Shown: positions 6,710-14,546, counted from the stretch's first letter. The stretch: DNA of 17,652 nucleotides from Bacteroidales bacterium (GCA_028701945.1 JAQVPT010000031.1:1-17652), one strand, 5' to 3'. The notes: generated by a model not told the origin, from the sequence alone. Numbers and translations are program-made.

Positions 6710-7702
6710 ATGAAACCTAATTTATATTTATTTGTTGCTTTTAATCTGCTATTAGTTAGCAATATAGCTTTAAGCTCATCTGAATATTATAAAGTTAAAA
6801 TTGTTGATCAACACACGCAAAATCCTATTGGTAATGCTTTCGTATTTTGTGATGATAGGATAATTGCAATTTCTGACTCTCTTGGTAATTTTCAATTGAA
6901 TGAGGAAGTAAGTAGGTTGACTAAAGTTTATACCATAAAAACAATTTCACATAAGAATAAGAACCTACATTTAAAAAAACTTCTTATTGACCAAGAGAAT
7001 ATTGTTAGTCTAATTGAATATGACCAAATTCAAGATAATTATTATTCTTCAGATTTATCCTTAGATTTACTTGTTGCTAAGTCAATAGAGAATAATATTG
7101 CTCTATGCAAATCCAATAATGAATTCATTGCTCAATATTCCCAGTATGGAGATTATTATTATAATAATTCTCTTAGAAGTGCGAAAAGCTATAATGAATC
7201 TATTCAGTTAAAAACTAATGCACTAAAGCGTTTGCAGTTTTTTAATAGATGTGAAAAGGACGTACAAAATGCACTTGTCGATCTTTTGGACAATCATCCT
7301 TTAAAGTGTAATGTTTGGAATGTAATACGTAAAAGTGAAACTTATCAATATGTAGTGAGCAAAGCTTATTTTAATGATGATATCAATTCTAATATTTTAG
7401 AATTAACTGCAACTAATTTGGATATGAAAAACTTTTCGGATACAGTAAGATTTACTGTCAGATTAGCAGATACAACACTAGTCCAATTCAATGCCACATT
7501 TTGCCCTAATGATAATAAGAGATACCGTATTTATTATCCAAGTGTTTTTATGGCTTATTCTTTTATGAATTATGATGAGTTTTTCCCTGTTATTATTTCA
7601 AATCATTATAAATATACAAATTTTAAGGAGAAACAGAACAGACTGTTCGTACACAATCGTTATTCAAGTTTATTAATAAATAGCCAAAATGATGTTGAAT
7701 AA
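6710..7702 (+). CDS. Exported protein with a probable carboxypeptidase-regulatory-like N-terminal domain
   Basis: This encodes 330 residues. A signal peptide is evident (MKPN, hydrophobic 5-22, likely cut near SSS/EY at about residue 25). Residues 26-100 read KVKIVDQHTQNPIGNAFVF...ISDSLGNFQLN, the pattern of CarboxypepD_reg-like beta-sandwich domains (x-x-P-I-x-x-A-x-V, then D-x-x-G-x-F), common in Bacteroidota envelope proteins. The remaining 230 residues are hydrophilic, rich in Asn, Tyr and Ser, have no membrane segments, and match nothing I recognise. No TonB plug or barrel follows, so it is not a TonB receptor. It is probably periplasmic or surface-associated. It is monocistronic: 234 bp behind it, more than 1 kb ahead. 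Its isolation beside repeats suggests an accessory gene, which is inference. Confidence 0.7.
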   Translation: MKPNLYLFVAFNLLLVSNIALSSSEYYKVKIVDQHTQNPIGNAFVFCDDRIIAISDSLGNFQLNEEVSRLTKVYTIKTISHKNKNLHLKKLLIDQENIVSLIEYDQIQDNYYSSDLSLDLLVAKSIENNIALCKSNNEFIAQYSQYGDYYYNNSLRSAKSYNESIQLKTNALKRLQFFNRCEKDVQNALVDLLDNHPLKCNVWNVIRKSETYQYVVSKAYFNDDINSNILELTATNLDMKNFSDTVRFTVRLADTTLVQFNATFCPNDNKRYRIYYPSVFMAYSFMNYDEFFPVIISNHYKYTNFKEKQNRLFVHNRYSSLLINSQNDVE

Positions 7703-7927
7703 ATATATCTTATTTGTGGTTGATAGCATCGAGCGTAATCGCAATGTTAGTCGAAATCTAGATTTATTCTGATTTTCTCTCCTATATAACTCTTTTATAG
7801 TTTTCTTATAATCAAGACTTTATTGTCAAAGGACGAGGTTAATATTTTTGTTTTTTAATCGTTTTTACAAAATGCAATTTCACTTTTATTTGCTACACTT
7901 TTTTTCAACACTACTTTCTATTTATTA

Positions 7928-8229
7928 ATAACCCTGACCTTCAGGTCGGGGTGAATTAATAAAACTTATTGCTGGGCTTTAGCCCTGACCTTCAAGCCTA
8001 TACGTCTTTAAAAACTTATCATATTCTTCTGCAAAACTTGTTTTTTTGTGATGTTCATCTTGATTCATGATATATTAGCGAACTTTATTTATTTGGGATT
8101 CAAAAAAACTGCATGTAGCATTACTTTTACGTACGACATAGTTTTATTATTTTAAAGTTCTATTACAGTCAGGGCTAAAGCCTTTTTCTCGTTTATGTTC
8201 TTTACCCCGACCTAAAGAGACGGGGTTAA
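7928..8229 (-). mobile_element. Non-autonomous RAYT/REP-derived element with inverted palindromic ends
   Basis: The two ends carry inverted copies of one module. GGCTTTAGCCCTGAC at 7975-7989 is repeated exactly in reverse at 8168-8182, and AGGTCGGGGT at 7943-7952 in reverse at 8204-8213. Each outer end also folds as a hairpin: CCCTGACC/GGTCGGGG around TTCA at 7932-7951, and ACCCCG/CGGGGT at 8204-8226. Between the ends lie the start and the end of a REP-associated tyrosine transposase on the minus strand, with the catalytic middle missing. IS200-like RAYT genes in Bacteroidota are typically flanked by such GC-rich palindromes. About 300 bp long, it cannot move itself but could be mobilised in trans if a full-length relative exists elsewhere. 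Confidence 0.72.
7979..8139 (-). pseudogene. REP-associated tyrosine transposase relic with internal deletion
   Basis: On the minus strand ATG at 8139 starts MSYVKVMLHAV, which resembles the N-terminus of Bacteroidota IS200-like RAYT proteins. At the T-rich tract corresponding to 8102-8108 it runs into another frame reading SQINKVR, a TAA (8077-8075), then YIM-NQDEHHKKTSFAEEYDKF and a stop at 7981-7979. That second part matches the C-terminal helix region of the same family. The whole middle, including the HUH histidines and catalytic tyrosine, is gone. Three lesions are therefore visible: a deletion of several hundred bases, a frame change at the join, and a nonsense codon. It cannot be functional. 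The deletion end in a homopolymer suggests slippage or microhomology, which is inference. Confidence 0.75.
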
Positions 8230-8433
8230 TGTCTCTTCTTTTTTATGCCAACTTTTACACTTTTCTACGATGTGTGGGTGGGGTTAATGTCTATTCTTTT
8301 TCTTCCAACTTGTACCCTTTTTAACGATGTATGGATTAGGTTAATGTCTATTGTTTTTTATGCCAACTTTTACACTTTTCTACGATGTGTGGATGGGGTT
8401 AATGTCTATTTTTTTCCCGCCAACTTGTAAACT
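8224..8433 (+). repeat. Tandem repeat, four copies of 57/58 bp in A-B-A-B order
   Basis: Units start with GGTTAATGTCT at 8224, 8282, 8339 and 8397. Copies 1 and 3 are almost identical (three differences in 58 bases) and contain ATGCCAACTTTTACAC. Copies 2 and 4 share CCAACTTGTA instead; copy 4 decays after about 8433. The alternation implies that a dimer of about 115 bp was duplicated. A short open frame (8245-8430) crosses the array, but the 58-bp steps shift the frame between copies, so I do not treat it as a gene. The first unit begins inside the right palindrome of the RAYT-derived element. Confidence 0.85.
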
Positions 8434-8580
8434 ATTAAAGATAAGTACTTTTTTTATCTATATGCTCCTATATAGTGTTTGCAAGAGAACTATTTTTTTG
8501 ACAAGTGTTTGATAATTAAGACTTTATTATCAAACAAATTTTTTATGCGTTACTTTATGAAAGTTATCTATTTTGAGGTT

Positions 8581-8596
8581 GGAGTTTCACCACTCC
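8581..8596. other. Small hairpin in the gap before nqrA
   Basis: GGAGT (8581-8585) pairs with ACTCC (8592-8596) around a 6-nt loop. No gene or known RNA family is recognisable nearby; apart from this hairpin, 8545-8700 is AT-rich sequence without supported features. Confidence 0.3.
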
Positions 8597-8704
8597 CGAT
8601 GACTTTGTTGTAAAAATATGATGATTTTTTTTATCGGATATCAATGATTTTTAATAAAAATTACAAGGTTTTTAAGCTTATTAAAAATATAATGTTTTTT
8701 TTGT

Positions 8705-8745
8705 TATTTTTGAAACATTAAATATCTTTAAATGTTTAAAGATAT
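8705..8745 (+). promoter_or_regulatory. Promoter box and 24-bp palindrome upstream of nqrA
   Basis: TATTTTTG at 8705-8712 fits the Bacteroidota -7 consensus, though no clear TTTG is at the right distance upstream. Ten bases further, ATATCTTTAAA (8722-8732) and TTTAAAGATAT (8735-8745) form a perfect 11-bp inverted repeat with a 2-bp centre, ending 21 bp before the nqrA ATG. The tight 2-bp spacing fits a dimeric regulator's operator better than an RNA hairpin, whose loop would be too small without opening the inner pairs. The regulator is unknown. Confidence 0.5.
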
Positions 8746-8766
8746 AGTTTAATTAAATATTTTTTC

Positions 8767-10122
8767 ATGGATAAAACAATTCGTATCCGAAAGGGGGTGG
8801 ATATAGACATCAAAGGTAAAGCTCAGAGTATTGTTATCGCTGATCATAATCCAGAACTTTTTTCTCTAAAACCTACTGATTTTTTTGGATTAGTTCCAAA
8901 ATTAAATCATAAAGAAGGCGAAAAAATTAAACAAGGAGAGGCTGTTTTTTTTGATAAATATCGTCCCGAGATTGTATTCGTTTCTCCAGTTTCTGGAGTT
9001 ATCAGTAAAGTTGTGCGTGGAGATAAACGCAAAATGCTCGAAATTATTATCGAAAAATCTGATGAAAGTGGAAAAGTTGAGTTTAATATTTCTAATGACG
9101 ATTTAAAAGATGCTGAGGCAATCAAGAAATTGTTTTTACAATCAGGTATTTGGCCATATTTACAACAGAGACCTTATGGAATAGTTGCAAATCCAGAAAT
9201 CAAACCACGAGATATATTTATTTCGATGTTCGACTCTGCACCTCTTGCACCCGATTTTGATTTTATTCTAAATTCGTCAAAAGAGGAGATAAATTTGGCA
9301 TTAAAAACGCTTAAACTCCTAACAGACGGAGATGTATATCTTAGCTTTAAAAAAGACTCAAGGCTTGTTGACTTAATTGAGAATAAAGAAAATTACAAAA
9401 TCAATTATTTTTCTGGACCACACCCCGCTGGTTTACATGGAACGCAAATTAATAAGATAAAACCCATTAATAAAGGCGAAGTTGTTTGGACAGTTAATGC
9501 TACCGATTTACCAATTATTGGAGGTTTTCTTAGCACTGGGGTTTATAATCCCGAAAGAATTGTCGCTCTTACTGGTTCAGAGGTTAAAGAACCTGCTTAT
9601 TATAAAACTATTGTTGGTGCTGACTTATCACAATTTTTAAAATCCAAATTGAAAACAGATGAAAATGTTAGAGTGATTTCAGGAAACGTTCTTACTGGCT
9701 CTAATATTTCGCATAGTAGGTTTTTGGGCTTTTTTGATAATATGATTACAGTTATTCCTGAAGGTAATAAACATGAATTGTTTGGTTGGGCATTACCAGG
9801 CTTTAATAAATTAAGTCTGTCAACTACATTTATGTCAAAATTATTTCCTCGTAAGAAATTTGCCCCAGATACAAATCTTCATGGTGGAGTAAGAGCGTAT
9901 GTGGTTACAGGACAGTACGAAGAAGTTTGTCCAATGGATTTATATCCACAATTGCTTATTAAAGCTATTCTTGCCGAAGATATCGACAAAATGGAGCAAA
10001 TGGGAATTTATGAAATAATTGAAGAGGATTTTGCATTATGCGAATTTGCTTGTACATCCAAAATTGATGTGCAGGAAATTGTGCGCACTGGTCTCAATTT
10101 GATGATAAAAGAAATGTCGTAA
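8767..10122 (+). CDS. nqrA: Na+-translocating NADH:quinone reductase subunit A
   Basis: This encodes 451 residues, close to the roughly 446 of Vibrio NqrA. It has no membrane helices, as expected for the one peripheral subunit that faces the cytoplasm and sits on NqrB. Landmarks are an N-terminal biotinyl/barrel-sandwich-like region (HKEGEKIKQGEAVFFDK, then SPVSGVISKVVRG at about residues 75-87), the NqrA signature SGPHPAGLHGTQI (219-231), and a C-terminal segment with Cys residues (VCPMDLYPQ; ALCEFACTSK). RnfC relatives carry added 4Fe-4S domains that are absent here, which with the gene order settles NqrA over RnfC. The subunit is implicated in quinone binding. It is the first gene of nqrABCDEF; nqrB follows after 11 bp. 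Confidence 0.96.
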   Translation: MDKTIRIRKGVDIDIKGKAQSIVIADHNPELFSLKPTDFFGLVPKLNHKEGEKIKQGEAVFFDKYRPEIVFVSPVSGVISKVVRGDKRKMLEIIIEKSDESGKVEFNISNDDLKDAEAIKKLFLQSGIWPYLQQRPYGIVANPEIKPRDIFISMFDSAPLAPDFDFILNSSKEEINLALKTLKLLTDGDVYLSFKKDSRLVDLIENKENYKINYFSGPHPAGLHGTQINKIKPINKGEVVWTVNATDLPIIGGFLSTGVYNPERIVALTGSEVKEPAYYKTIVGADLSQFLKSKLKTDENVRVISGNVLTGSNISHSRFLGFFDNMITVIPEGNKHELFGWALPGFNKLSLSTTFMSKLFPRKKFAPDTNLHGGVRAYVVTGQYEEVCPMDLYPQLLIKAILAEDIDKMEQMGIYEIIEEDFALCEFACTSKIDVQEIVRTGLNLMIKEMS

Positions 10123-10133
10123 AAAATAATAAT

Positions 10134-11318
10134 ATGAAGTTTCTAAGAAAAAAAGTAGATAAAATTAAACCTCATTTTGAAGAGGGGGGGAGATTTTATT
10201 TTTTGCATTCGGTTTTTGATGGTTTTGAGACTTTTTTGTTTGTGCCTGATCATGTAACTAAAAAAGGGGCTCATATCAGAGACGCAATAGACATGAAACG
10301 CACAATGATAATTGTTGTCGGTGCTTTAATGCCAGCTTTGTTGTTCGGTATTTATAATACTGGTTTACAACATTTTATTGCAACAGGACAAGCTCAAGAA
10401 TTTTGGCCGATAATAAGTTATGGACTGATAAAAGTTTTACCACTTATTGTGGTTTCGTATGGAGTTGGTTTGGGGATTGAATTTGCTTTTGCTCAGGTAC
10501 GACGTCACGAAATTAATGAGGGGTTTCTGGTTACAGGAATGCTTATCCCTTTAATTGTACCTGCTGATATTCCTTTATGGATGCTTGCTCTTGCAACTGC
10601 ATTTGCTGTTATAATTGGTAAGGAAGTATTTGGTGGTACTGGCATGAATATTCTTAATCCTGCTCTTACTGCTCGTGCATTTTTGTTTTTTGCATATCCT
10701 TCATGGATGTCTGGAGATAAAATTTGGGTGAGTGGAATGATGAATGGTGAAGGAATTGTTGATGGTTATTCGGGTGCAACATTACTTGCCCAATCTGCGA
10801 CTGGTGCCTCTGAGTTTGTTAATGGCTTAGGAGAAAAAGTTAGCCATCTTGATATGCTTATCGGAACAATTCCAGGCTCTGTTGGAGAAACTTCTGTAAT
10901 CGCTATATTAATAGGTGCTTTAATTTTACTTGTTGCTGGTATCGGTAGTTGGAGAATTATGTTTTCCACTCTTGCAGGAGGTATTGTTATGGGACTTTTA
11001 TTAAATACGTTTGCTGTTAATGCAGCAATGGAAGTAGCTTGGTTTGAGCAACTTATGATAGGTGGTTTTGCTTTTGGAATGGTGTTTATGGCAACCGATC
11101 CGGTTACTGGAGCTCAAACAAATAAAGGGAAATATATTTATGGTTTTCTTATCGGTTTTCTTGCCATACTCATTAGAGTGCTTAATCCAGCTTACCCTGA
11201 AGGTATGATGCTTGCTATTTTGTTAATGAACGTGTTTGCTCCGTTAATTGACCATCTTGTTGTGCAGCAAAATATTAAAAAAAGATTAAAACGTTCTGTC
11301 TCATCAGCTAAATCTTAA
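10134..11318 (+). CDS. nqrB: Na+-translocating NADH:quinone reductase subunit B
   Basis: This encodes 394 residues. A polar N-terminus of about 55 residues is followed by roughly ten hydrophobic helices from residue 57 on (MIIVVGALMPALLFGIY and onward), as in the RnfD/NqrB family. The flavinylation motif D-G-Y-S-G-A-T is at 210-216; Thr216 corresponds to the Vibrio threonine that carries FMN through a phosphodiester bond made by ApbE. The loop ending KEVFGGTGMNILNPALTARAF (163-183) is the family signature. NqrB is the core membrane subunit and holds the Na+ path, the covalent FMN, and riboflavin. It is separated from nqrA by 11 bp and from nqrC by 4 bp. No ApbE gene is visible in this window, so flavinylation must be supplied from elsewhere. 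Confidence 0.96.
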   Translation: MKFLRKKVDKIKPHFEEGGRFYFLHSVFDGFETFLFVPDHVTKKGAHIRDAIDMKRTMIIVVGALMPALLFGIYNTGLQHFIATGQAQEFWPIISYGLIKVLPLIVVSYGVGLGIEFAFAQVRRHEINEGFLVTGMLIPLIVPADIPLWMLALATAFAVIIGKEVFGGTGMNILNPALTARAFLFFAYPSWMSGDKIWVSGMMNGEGIVDGYSGATLLAQSATGASEFVNGLGEKVSHLDMLIGTIPGSVGETSVIAILIGALILLVAGIGSWRIMFSTLAGGIVMGLLLNTFAVNAAMEVAWFEQLMIGGFAFGMVFMATDPVTGAQTNKGKYIYGFLIGFLAILIRVLNPAYPEGMMLAILLMNVFAPLIDHLVVQQNIKKRLKRSVSSAKS

Positions 11319-11322
11319 AATT

Positions 11323-12024
11323 ATGGATAGGAATAGTAATAAATATACATTTATATACGCCGTTATAATGGTGGTTGTAGTTGCAACAATCCTAACTTTT
11401 GTTGCTGTTAGTTTGCAACCATTTCAAAAGCAAAATGTAGAGCTTGAAAAGAAGAAAAACATTTTAGCAGCTTTTAATGTTGAGAGTAATCCTGATAATG
11501 TAGAAAGCCTTTACAAAGAAATTATTGTCGATGTTTTTGCTATAAATGTTGAAGGAGATAAGTTAGAAAATGTTGATGCGTTTAATATTAATCTAAAAGA
11601 TGAGCTAAGAAAACCACCTGCCGAACAAAAATGGCCAGTTTATGTTGCAAAAACTCAAAATGGTGATATAAAATATATATTTCCGCTTTATGGTAAAGGA
11701 TTGTGGGGGCCAATTTGGGGATATATTGCTTTTTACGAAGATTTAAACCATGTTTTTGGTGTTTATTTCGACCATAAATCCGAAACTCCTGGACTTGGAG
11801 CAGAAATTTCAACCTCCGAGTTTCAAAAACTATTTATCGATAAGATGATTTTTGATGACAATGGTAATTTCGTTTCTATTGATCTTATTAAAACCGATGC
11901 TACTGATAATAATTATGCTGTCGATGCGATATCGGGTGGAACTATTACTTCCCATGGTGTACGCGATATGCTTAAAACTTGTTTGAGTGCTTATTTGAAA
12001 TTTATTGAAAATAATAAAAAATAA
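11323..12024 (+). CDS. nqrC: Na+-translocating NADH:quinone reductase subunit C
   Basis: This encodes 233 residues: one N-terminal membrane helix (about 9-31) and a periplasmic FMN-binding domain. GLWGPIWGYIAF (126-137) and ETPGLGAEIS (154-163) are the usual conserved blocks. The flavinylation motif reads D-A-I-S-G-G-T-I-T (201-209), with Thr207 the expected FMN attachment site; the third residue is Gly where Vibrio has Ala. FMN in NqrC relays electrons between the iron site of NqrD/E and the FMN of NqrB. Start ATG 11323 lies 4 bp after nqrB; nqrD begins 6 bp after the stop. Confidence 0.96.
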   Translation: MDRNSNKYTFIYAVIMVVVVATILTFVAVSLQPFQKQNVELEKKKNILAAFNVESNPDNVESLYKEIIVDVFAINVEGDKLENVDAFNINLKDELRKPPAEQKWPVYVAKTQNGDIKYIFPLYGKGLWGPIWGYIAFYEDLNHVFGVYFDHKSETPGLGAEISTSEFQKLFIDKMIFDDNGNFVSIDLIKTDATDNNYAVDAISGGTITSHGVRDMLKTCLSAYLKFIENNKK

Positions 12025-12030
12025 TACCCT

Positions 12031-12654
12031 ATGTTTTCTAAAAAGAATTTAAAGTTACTGACAGACCCTATAAATAAGGATAATCCTATAACGGTGCAAG
12101 TTTTGGGAATATGTTCGGCATTGGCAGTTACAGTGAAGTTAGAGCCGGCTGTGGTTATGTCATTAAGTGTGATTTTTGTAACAGCAATGTCAAATGTTGT
12201 TATTTCTTTGTTGCGAAACACTATTCCAAAACGGATTAGAATTATTGTTCAATTGGTTGTTGTTGCTGCACTTGTTATTATTGTCGATCAGTTTCTAAAG
12301 GCTTTTGTTTTTGATGTTAGTAAACAGCTTTCAGTTTTTGTTGGACTAATTATTACAAATTGTATTATCATGGGACGTCTCGAGGCTTTTGCTCTCTCAA
12401 ATTCTCCTAAACGTGCATTCCTTGACGGTATAGGAAACGGTCTTGGATATGGTGCAATATTGATTATTGTTGCATTTTTTAGAGAGTTGTTTGGAAGTGG
12501 GACAATCTGGGATATACAGGTGATGCCCGAAAAACTTTATCAACTCGGATATGCTAATAACGGATTGATGATATTGCCGCCTATGGCTCTTATTGTGGTT
12601 GGTGTAATTATTTGGGTGCAACGCGGCCGGAATCGTGAACTAATAGAAGAATAA
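12031..12654 (+). CDS. nqrD: Na+-translocating NADH:quinone reductase subunit D
   Basis: This encodes 207 residues with six hydrophobic helices and a Rnf/Nqr family fold shared with NqrE in inverted topology. Cys28 (VLGICSALAV) and Cys111 (ITNCIIMGRLEAFA) match the positions that in Vibrio NqrD and NqrE together ligate the intramembrane iron centre. The tail is basic then acidic (WVQRGRNRELIEE). It pairs with NqrE in the membrane and passes electrons from the NqrF cluster to NqrC. It has 4-bp spacing to nqrE. Confidence 0.96.
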   Translation: MFSKKNLKLLTDPINKDNPITVQVLGICSALAVTVKLEPAVVMSLSVIFVTAMSNVVISLLRNTIPKRIRIIVQLVVVAALVIIVDQFLKAFVFDVSKQLSVFVGLIITNCIIMGRLEAFALSNSPKRAFLDGIGNGLGYGAILIIVAFFRELFGSGTIWDIQVMPEKLYQLGYANNGLMILPPMALIVVGVIIWVQRGRNRELIEE

Positions 12655-12658
12655 AACT

Positions 12659-13276
12659 ATGGAAAATCTAATTAATATTTTTATAAAGTCAGTTTTTATT
12701 GACAATATGGTCTTTGCCTATTTCTTGGGCATGTGTTCATATCTTGCTGTTTCTAAGACTGTTAAGACTTCTTTCGGATTAGGAATGGCTGTGGTTTTTG
12801 TCTTAACTATTACATTACCAATTAACTACTTACTAGAAAATTATGTACTTAAAGCAGGAGCACTTTCGTGGATATCTGATGATTTTGCAAATGTTGACCT
12901 TTCTTTCTTATCTTTTATACTTTTTATCGCAATTATTGCTGCAATGGTACAATTGGTCGAAATGGTTATTGAGAAATTCTCTCCCACATTATACTCGTCT
13001 TTAGGGATTTTCTTGCCTTTGATAGCGGTAAATTGTGCAATTCTTGGAGGCTCTTTATTTATGGCTGAAAGAGAATACGCAAATGTCGCTGAAGCTACTG
13101 TCTTTGGGTTTGGTTCTGGTATCGGTTGGTTGTTAGCGATAGTTGGTATTGCTGCAATTCGTGAAAAAATCAAATATTCAAATGTGCCAAAACCATTAAA
13201 AGGATTAGGCATTACTTTTATTATTACTGGTCTTATGGGACTCGCATTTATGGGATTTATGGGTATTAATTTGTAA
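12659..13276 (+). CDS. nqrE: Na+-translocating NADH:quinone reductase subunit E
   Basis: This encodes 205 residues with six hydrophobic helices, homologous to NqrD. Cys26 (FLGMCSYLAVSK) and Cys125 (IAVNCAILGG) are the expected ligands of the iron site at the NqrD/NqrE interface. The conserved ATVFGFGSGIGWLLAIVGIAAIRE region precedes the final helix, which ends in G-rich LMGLAFMGFMGI. The operon position between nqrD and nqrF and the short gaps (4 and 10 bp) support co-translation. Confidence 0.96.
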   Translation: MENLINIFIKSVFIDNMVFAYFLGMCSYLAVSKTVKTSFGLGMAVVFVLTITLPINYLLENYVLKAGALSWISDDFANVDLSFLSFILFIAIIAAMVQLVEMVIEKFSPTLYSSLGIFLPLIAVNCAILGGSLFMAEREYANVAEATVFGFGSGIGWLLAIVGIAAIREKIKYSNVPKPLKGLGITFIITGLMGLAFMGFMGINL

Positions 13277-13286
13277 AATAAAAACT

Positions 13287-14546
13287 ATGATATTTCTGTC
13301 AACACAAACTTTAATAATAATTAGTGCAATAACGGTTTTCCTTATTATAATAATTGCACTGGTAACGATGTTGCTATTAGCCAAGAAAAAGTTAACTCCT
13401 CAAGGTGATGTTAAAATTACTATAAATGACGGAGATCCGATGATTATTGAACCTGGAACTTCACTTTTGCAAGCACTTAGCGAGCAAAAAATATTTGTTC
13501 CGTCTGCTTGCGGAGGAGGTGGTACTTGTGGCATGTGTAAATGTCGTATAGTTGATGGTGGAGGTACAATTTTACCTACCGAAACAGGTTTTTTTACGCG
13601 TAAAGAACAACAGAACTATTGGCGATTAGCTTGCCAAGTAAAAGTTCGAGACGATATGAAAATTGAACTTCCAGCCGAGGTAATGGGAGTTAAAAAATGG
13701 GTGTGTGAGGTCGTTTCTAATCGTAATGTCGCTACATTTATAAAAGAGTTTGTTGTTAAATTACCAAAAGGCGAAAATCTTGATTTTAGATCTGGTGGAT
13801 ATATCCAAATAGATGTTCCTAAAATTGAAGTTGATTATTCTAATGACATTGAAGTAGAAGAAGAATTCCGCGATGATTGGGATGCACTAAATCTCTGGAG
13901 TCTTAAAATGAAAAATGACGAGGAAACTTTTCGTGCATATTCTATGGCTAACCATCCTGCCGAAGGTAATATTGTTATGCTCAATATCCGTATTGCTTCA
14001 CCACCTTGGGATAGAAAAACGAAATCATTTATGAAAGTTAATCCTGGAGTTTGTTCTTCGTTTTTATTTTCTCGTAAACCTGGTGACAAGGTTATGATAT
14101 CAGGACCTTACGGAGAATTCCACATAAAGCAAACAGAAAACGAAATGATGTTTGTTGGTGGTGGTGCGGGTATGGCTCCTATGCGTTCTCATATCTTTGA
14201 CTTGTTTGAAACCATCAAAACTGGTCGTAAAGCCACTTTTTGGTATGGTGCAAGATCTAAACGAGAAGTTTTTTACGAAGATGAATTTAGAAAAATTGAA
14301 AAAGAATTTCCAAACTTTACTTTCCATATTGCTCTGTCAGAACCCAAAAAAGAAGATAATTGGGATGGTTATGTTGGATTTATTCATCAAGTAATTTTTG
14401 ATAATTATCTAATTAATAACGATGAACCCGAAGAAATTGAGTATTACCTTTGTGGACCTCCTATGATGAATGACGCAGTTCTCAAAATGTTAGATAATCT
14501 TGGAGTACCAGAAGAAATGATTGCATTTGATGATTTCGGAGGATAA
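13287..14546 (+). CDS. nqrF: Na+-translocating NADH:quinone reductase subunit F
   Basis: This encodes 419 residues in three parts. An N-terminal membrane helix spans about 5-31. A 2Fe-2S ferredoxin domain follows with C75-x5-C81-x2-C84 and the fourth ligand C116 (RLACQVKV). The remainder is a ferredoxin-reductase module: FAD binding by RAYSMANHP (216-224), a pyrophosphate loop GGGAGMAPMRS (291-301), and the NADH-side LCGPPMM (388-394) with Cys389. The protein ends in the family's FDDFGG. It is the electron entry point, oxidising NADH in the cytoplasm and passing electrons through FAD and the cluster to NqrD/E. It is slightly longer than Vibrio NqrF. It closes the operon; there is no hairpin terminator in the 41 bp before the next gene. 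Confidence 0.97.
   Translation: MIFLSTQTLIIISAITVFLIIIIALVTMLLLAKKKLTPQGDVKITINDGDPMIIEPGTSLLQALSEQKIFVPSACGGGGTCGMCKCRIVDGGGTILPTETGFFTRKEQQNYWRLACQVKVRDDMKIELPAEVMGVKKWVCEVVSNRNVATFIKEFVVKLPKGENLDFRSGGYIQIDVPKIEVDYSNDIEVEEEFRDDWDALNLWSLKMKNDEETFRAYSMANHPAEGNIVMLNIRIASPPWDRKTKSFMKVNPGVCSSFLFSRKPGDKVMISGPYGEFHIKQTENEMMFVGGGAGMAPMRSHIFDLFETIKTGRKATFWYGARSKREVFYEDEFRKIEKEFPNFTFHIALSEPKKEDNWDGYVGFIHQVIFDNYLINNDEPEEIEYYLCGPPMMNDAVLKMLDNLGVPEEMIAFDDFGG

Larger units (their letters stand above)
7808..8534 (+). repeat. Pair of diverged direct repeats flanking the RAYT relic and tandem array
   Basis: Bases 7808-7830 and 8512-8534 match at 21 of 23 positions (shared AAGACTTTATT core). Some way upstream of each copy CTCCTATATA also recurs (about 7779 and 8465), with different spacing. 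The right copy is the loop and arm of a perfect 10-bp inverted repeat (GTTTGATAAT at 8507-8516 with ATTATCAAAC at 8526-8535) followed by six T at 8539-8544. The left copy has lost this symmetry. The pair brackets everything repetitive in the gap. Between 7703 and 7807 I see nothing beyond weak AT-rich hairpins. Confidence 0.45.

Noticed and set aside
8245..8430. 61-residue open frame with repeats
   Set aside because: It merely crosses the tandem array; the unit length is not a multiple of three throughout, so the peptide repeat is not kept in frame.
7703..8766. CRISPR array
   Set aside because: The 57/58-bp units are directly adjacent without unique spacers, and no cas genes are present.
11923..11949. 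NqrC motif SGGT in place of SGAT as a loss of flavinylation
   Set aside because: The acceptor Thr and the surrounding D-x-x-S-G pattern are kept; Gly for Ala at this position is, as far as I recall, normal in Bacteroidota.
8767..14546. Rnf complex instead of Nqr
   Set aside because: The first subunit lacks the 4Fe-4S domains of RnfC, the last is a 2Fe-2S/FAD reductase typical of NqrF and absent from Rnf, and the order is nqrABCDEF.
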